This document shows, one piece after another, positions 61,111 to 64,000 of a stretch of 64,000 nucleotides of DNA (positions are counted from its first letter, which is position 1; every line of letters begins with the position of its first letter). The DNA is from Fimadaptatus sp050946055. GTDB taxonomy: Bacteria > Bacillota > Clostridia > Christensenellales > Aristaeellaceae. Location of the stretch: the NCBI GenBank assembly GCA_050946055.1, contig JBMNUB010000003.1, forward strand, positions 62,001 to 126,000, read 5' to 3'. The position numbers and the translations under genes were made by a program. Below the pieces are notes generated by a model. It was not told where the DNA came from. It searched no databases and saw only the letters and a list, made by a program, of their open reading frames with translations.

Positions 61111-61177
61111 CGATTGCAGCTTTCTATTTCAGGAGGTTAAGGTTGCGCTGTGACTTAGCCCTGCCTTCCCTTTCAGG
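61111..61177 (+). repeat. Copy B of the degenerate dispersed repeat
   Basis: CAGCTTTCTATTTCAGGAGG, then TTAAGGTTGCGCTGT, then CCCTGCCTTCCCT: the same order and spacing as the minus strand of 2757-2830. An 11-base segment present in copy A after CGATTG is missing. Confidence 0.5.
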
Positions 61178-61276
61178 GGCCCCATGAGCTAACCACCTAG
61201 TCACATGATATGACGGCTTCTACTGCAAGTACGCAAAGGCCGTGCCGCTTACTCAGATAGCCGAATATACACATAT

Positions 61277-61321
61277 GCGCACCGCACTGCGGAATGTCTC
61301 CCGCAGTGCGGTGCGCTTTTT
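61277..61321 (+). terminator. Strong intrinsic terminator
   Basis: A perfect 16-bp stem (61277-61292 with 61301-61316), an 8-base loop, then TTTTT. It ends the argS/kinase/GNAT side and insulates the radical-SAM promoter. Confidence 0.92.
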
Positions 61322-61448
61322 GCGCTTTAGATGCGTCACTTATGCACTGATGCATGCGCGGTTGTGGATATATCCCGCCACACCCATTTCCAAAGGCGAA
61401 CACAGCGTAAAACATGCGAATATTTGTTCCCTAAAGCTGCTGTTCCCC

Positions 61449-61477
61449 TTGAAAAAGTGCGCGCAAGGTGCTATACT
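61449..61477 (+). promoter_or_regulatory. Promoter of the radical-SAM repair gene
   Basis: TTGAAA (61449-61454), a 17-base spacer, TATACT (61472-61477). The LexA box begins 8 bases after the -10. Confidence 0.85.
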
Positions 61478-61485
61478 ACCTTATG

Positions 61486-61499
61486 CGAACTTATGTTCG
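61486..61499 (+). promoter_or_regulatory. LexA (SOS) box
   Basis: CGAAC-TTAT-GTTCG is a perfect inverted repeat matching the Gram-positive LexA/DinR core (CGAAC-N4-GTTCG). It sits over the predicted transcription start, an ideal repressor position. Confidence 0.8.
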
Positions 61500-61527
61500 G
61501 TAATGCGCATGATGGGGGCGAAATGGC

Positions 61528-62898
61528 ATGGAACTCATAGAAAAGCTCGCCATACTGGCGGACGCGGCCAAGTACGATGCTTCCTGCGCCAGCAGCGGCA
61601 GCGCAAGGCAGGGCGGAGGGCGCATGGGCAATACGTCCTGCATGGGCATATGCCACTCGTTCGCGGGCGACGGGCGCTGCATATCGCTGCTCAAGGTGCT
61701 TAAGACCAATGTGTGCCGCTATGACTGCGCGTATTGCCATAACCGCCGCTCCAATGACGTGCCGCGCGCCACGTTCACGGCGCGGGAACTGTATGAGCTG
61801 ACAATTGAGTTCTACCGGCGCAACTATATAGAGGGATTGTTCCTGTCCAGCGCCGTGACGCGCGACCCCGACAATACCATGGAGGAGCTGATACGCACGC
61901 TGGAGCTGATACGCGGCGCGGGCTTTTCGGGGTACATACACGCCAAGGCCATACCGGGCGCGGATGCAATGCTGGTGGAGCGGTTGGGCAGGCTGTGCGA
62001 CCGCATGAGCGTCAACATAGAACTGCCCAGCGAGGCGTCGCTCAAGGAGCTTGCGCCCGACAAGTCGCGCGCAGCCATACTGCGCCCCATGGGATACATA
62101 GAGGGCCGCGTAAGGCAGCGCGCAGAGGAGCGCAGGCTGTTCTCGTCTGCGCCCGAGTTCGCGCCGGCGGGCCAGTCCACGCAGCTGATAGTGGGCGCGA
62201 GCGGCGAGAGCGACAGGCAGATACTGCGCTTAAGTCAGGGGCTGTACAGGTCATACGGCATGCGCCGCGTGTATTACAGCGCCTATACGCCCGTCAACCA
62301 CGCGCCCAACCTGCCCGACATACCGCGCGCGCCGCTGCTGCGCGAGCACAGGCTGTATCAGGGCGATTGGCTGATGCGGCTGTATGGATTTACCGCCGAG
62401 GAGCTGCTGGACGATGCGCATCCTTATCTGGATGAGAAGCTCGACCCCAAGTGCGCATGGGCGCTTAGGCATCTGGAGCTTTTTCCCGTCGAGGTGCTCA
62501 GCGCCGATTATGCGCAGCTCACGCGCGTGCCGGGCATAGGCATGGTGAGCGCGCGGCGCATATGCGACATGCGCAGATCGACCATAGTCACCGAGCGCGC
62601 ATTGGGGCGCATGGGCGTGGTCATGAAGCGCGCGCGGCACTTCATCACGCTGGGCGGGCGATACCTGGGCGGCAAGGTGGACGAGCGCCCGATACGCGCT
62701 GCACTGACCGCCATGGACAGGCTGCCCGAGGCGCTGTGCGCAAAGCAGCTGTCGTTCTTCGACGAGCCGCAGAACGACTGGCAGATGATAGACGCGGCGC
62801 TTAGCCGCACCACGCAGCGGCTGGGCGGTGCAGATGAAGCCAATGGCGTGCGCAAGACCGATGTGATGGGCGATAGGCATACGCAAGACTGTCACTGA
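61528..62898 (+). CDS. Putative DNA modification/repair radical-SAM protein (TIGR03916)
   Basis: A 456-residue protein. The N-terminal KLAILADAAKYDASCASSG is the family's signature opening. The radical-SAM cluster is CRYDCAYCHNR (CxxxCxxC). LFLSSAVTRDPDNTMEELI follows, and the C-terminal part has a helix-hairpin-helix LTRVPGIGMVSARRI that would bind DNA. The family is always found with a TIGR03915 or UDG-like partner, here the next gene. The chemistry is uncharacterised. The start ATG 61528 follows GGGGGCG by 8 bases. An SOS promoter drives it, supporting a DNA repair role. Confidence 0.9.
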   Translation: MELIEKLAILADAAKYDASCASSGSARQGGGRMGNTSCMGICHSFAGDGRCISLLKVLKTNVCRYDCAYCHNRRSNDVPRATFTARELYELTIEFYRRNYIEGLFLSSAVTRDPDNTMEELIRTLELIRGAGFSGYIHAKAIPGADAMLVERLGRLCDRMSVNIELPSEASLKELAPDKSRAAILRPMGYIEGRVRQRAEERRLFSSAPEFAPAGQSTQLIVGASGESDRQILRLSQGLYRSYGMRRVYYSAYTPVNHAPNLPDIPRAPLLREHRLYQGDWLMRLYGFTAEELLDDAHPYLDEKLDPKCAWALRHLELFPVEVLSADYAQLTRVPGIGMVSARRICDMRRSTIVTERALGRMGVVMKRARHFITLGGRYLGGKVDERPIRAALTAMDRLPEALCAKQLSFFDEPQNDWQMIDAALSRTTQRLGGADEANGVRKTDVMGDRHTQDCH

Positions 62899-63116
62899 AC
62901 GGCTGCATATGAACATGGCAAACATCATAAGCCATGCAGATGTGCAAGGCAAATGCGCTGTGCGGCGCGGATGAGCAATGACAGCGCAGTGGGCTATGCG
63001 CATGCTAAATGCCCAACGCTGAGCGATGGCCACGCGCAAAGACCGCGCCCCAAATACATATACAAGCGCCGCATGTGCGGCATACACGGGCGCTCAAAGC
63101 CCACGGAGGTGACAAT
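62899..63116. other. Spacer between the radical-SAM pair
   Basis: 218 bases without a convincing promoter, LexA box or terminator. Read-through from the SOS promoter is likely. Confidence 0.4.
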
Positions 63117-64000
63117 ATGCGCATGATATGCGATGGAACATATGACGGGCTGCTCACGGCGCTGTTCTATGCCTATCGAGCCAGACCCGACGAGATACTG
63201 CTGCGCCCCGCGCGCCAGATGGACATGCTGGAGCAGCCATACATGGTCAGAACCGACATAACCCGCTCGGCGCGCGTGCAGATAGCGATAGAGGAGAAGC
63301 TCTCGGTCAACTCGGCGCTCAACGTGCGCATGGTGTATGCCAGTGCGCGCGAGGATGCCGGCACGCTGATATACCGCTACGTGATGCGCGGCTGGCAGCT
63401 GGGGCATGCGCTGGACGATCACATGACCGACCCCGCCGTAGAGCCAGTATTGCGCCTGAGCCGCCGCGTGCAGGTGGAGCTGCACAGGATGCTGGGCTTT
63501 ATACGGTTCGCGCCGCTGGCAAACGGGGTGCTGTACGCGGCGTGCGAGCCGGATAACGACATCGTGCCGCACATGATAGAGCACTTCGCCGCGCGCCTGC
63601 CCGAGGAGAGCTTCATAATACACGACCTCGCGCACGACACGCTGGCCTTTCACAAGCCGGGGCGCACCATGGTCACGCATGCGCGCACACCTCGGCTTAT
63701 AGCGCAAAACGACGAGTATGCCGGCATGTGGCGGGCGTTCTATGAGGCCATATGCATAGATGCGCGCCGCGACGAGCGCCGCAGGGACGGCGTGATGCCG
63801 CGCCGCTATCACAGGTATCTAACCGAGCTGAATGGCGCGCAGCGCGCTCCTGCCGTCAGCGCGGCGGCAAGCGCAGGCGTCAATGGCATGCATGTGGCGG
63901 GCTCTGGTGGCTCTGGTTCATCTGCTGCGAGCGCCGGCAGCCCTTGTCTAACCTCGGCAGATGCTAGCCTGCCTGCGGCAAGCGATGCGCGCGTCACGGC
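63117..64000 (+). CDS. DNA metabolism protein, TIGR03915 (partial, runs off window)
   Basis: The frame is open from ATG 63117 to the window end (294 codons, no stop). It begins MRMICDGTYDGLLTALFYAY, the typical opening of the TIGR03915/DUF4130 family, with LGHALDDHM, RMLGFIRFAPLANGVLYA, HFAARLPEESFIIHD and FYEAICIDARR in order. After about residue 240 it enters a low-complexity Ala/Ser/Gly tail, which family members usually lack; some are fused to a uracil-glycosylase-like domain beyond this point. GGAGGTG lies 6 bases before the start. It is the obligate partner of the preceding radical-SAM gene. Confidence 0.85.
   Translation, partial: MRMICDGTYDGLLTALFYAYRARPDEILLRPARQMDMLEQPYMVRTDITRSARVQIAIEEKLSVNSALNVRMVYASAREDAGTLIYRYVMRGWQLGHALDDHMTDPAVEPVLRLSRRVQVELHRMLGFIRFAPLANGVLYAACEPDNDIVPHMIEHFAARLPEESFIIHDLAHDTLAFHKPGRTMVTHARTPRLIAQNDEYAGMWRAFYEAICIDARRDERRRDGVMPRRYHRYLTELNGAQRAPAVSAAASAGVNGMHVAGSGGSGSSAASAGSPCLTSADASLPAASDARVT

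Larger units (their letters stand above)
61038..61448. other. Intergenic region with decayed repeat and terminator
   Basis: Contains copy B of the dispersed repeat (61111-61177) and a strong hairpin (61277-61321). TTTCAGG appears at about 61072, 61128 and 61171. No gene supported. Confidence 0.5.

Overview
The window reads as chromosomal DNA of a GC-rich, probably gut-type member of the Clostridia. Supporting features are a ywmB-murA-spoIID cluster, an rpmH-rnpA-yidD-yidC-jag block, class III ribonucleotide reductase (nrdD/nrdG), a reverse rubrerythrin, the rplU-prp-rpmA operon with a cleavable L27 leader, and Gram-positive style promoters (TTGACA-17-TATAAT) and GGAGG ribosome binding sites. 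Most genes use ATA as the main isoleucine codon despite the high GC. The very highly expressed rpmA does not. Genus cannot be fixed from the sequence alone.

Layout. 1-5 kb: a CrtO-like membrane acyltransferase, a large FAD oxidoreductase, then a YwmB-like protein, MurA and SpoIID (cell wall and sporulation). 6.7-10.5 kb: pyridoxal-type kinase, a small P-loop protein, threonine synthase and reverse rubrerythrin. 10.5-12.1 kb: an AT-richer scar holding a broken WYL regulator, a broken ISAs1-like transposase and the right end of an IS200-type element. 12.1-15.1 kb: a MarR gene and a MATE pump, then an XRE repressor overlapping a small membrane protein; both regulators have conspicuous operators. 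15.5-21.9 kb (minus strand): jag, yidC, yidD, rnpA and rpmH in one operon, and uppP, rsmF and manA in another. 22.3-29.2 kb: DinG/XPD-type helicase with a nuclease domain, citramalate synthase, a PIG-V-like membrane glycosyltransferase, MscL with a zinc ribbon, and a ComEA-like protein. 29.5-38.6 kb: two tandem MATE pumps, two tandem DUF2207 proteins, and a MarR/MATE pair with overlapping face-to-face promoters. 39-43.7 kb: nrdD, an M18 aminopeptidase and nrdG. 44-51 kb: a small exported protein, type II galT, a frameshifted conserved gene followed by a DUF89 phosphatase, rplU-prp-rpmA and an OGG-type DNA glycosylase. 51-64 kb: DUF554, a CapA-like protein with a long repetitive cytoplasmic tail, leuA, aspartokinase plus an acetyltransferase (minus strand), argS, a small kinase, a second acetyltransferase, and a two-gene radical-SAM DNA repair pair that runs off the window end.

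How the parts fit. Amino-acid synthesis is scattered (thrC, cimA, leuA, lysC), as are envelope genes (murA, uppP, manA, capA, PIG-V-like) and anaerobic nucleotide and oxygen-defence genes (nrdD/nrdG, rubrerythrin). Four MATE pumps, two with adjacent MarR regulators, suggest exposure to toxic small molecules. The strongest new signal is a perfect LexA (SOS) box just downstream of a clean promoter for the uncharacterised radical-SAM DNA repair gene at 61.5 kb. Other notable signals are a 23-nt-periodic operator for the XRE/membrane pair, a probable ATT start codon for the CapA-like gene, three unrelated intergenic tandem-repeat arrays, and a decayed dispersed repeat at 2.7, 55.8 and 61.1 kb. No rRNA, tRNA or CRISPR array was found.
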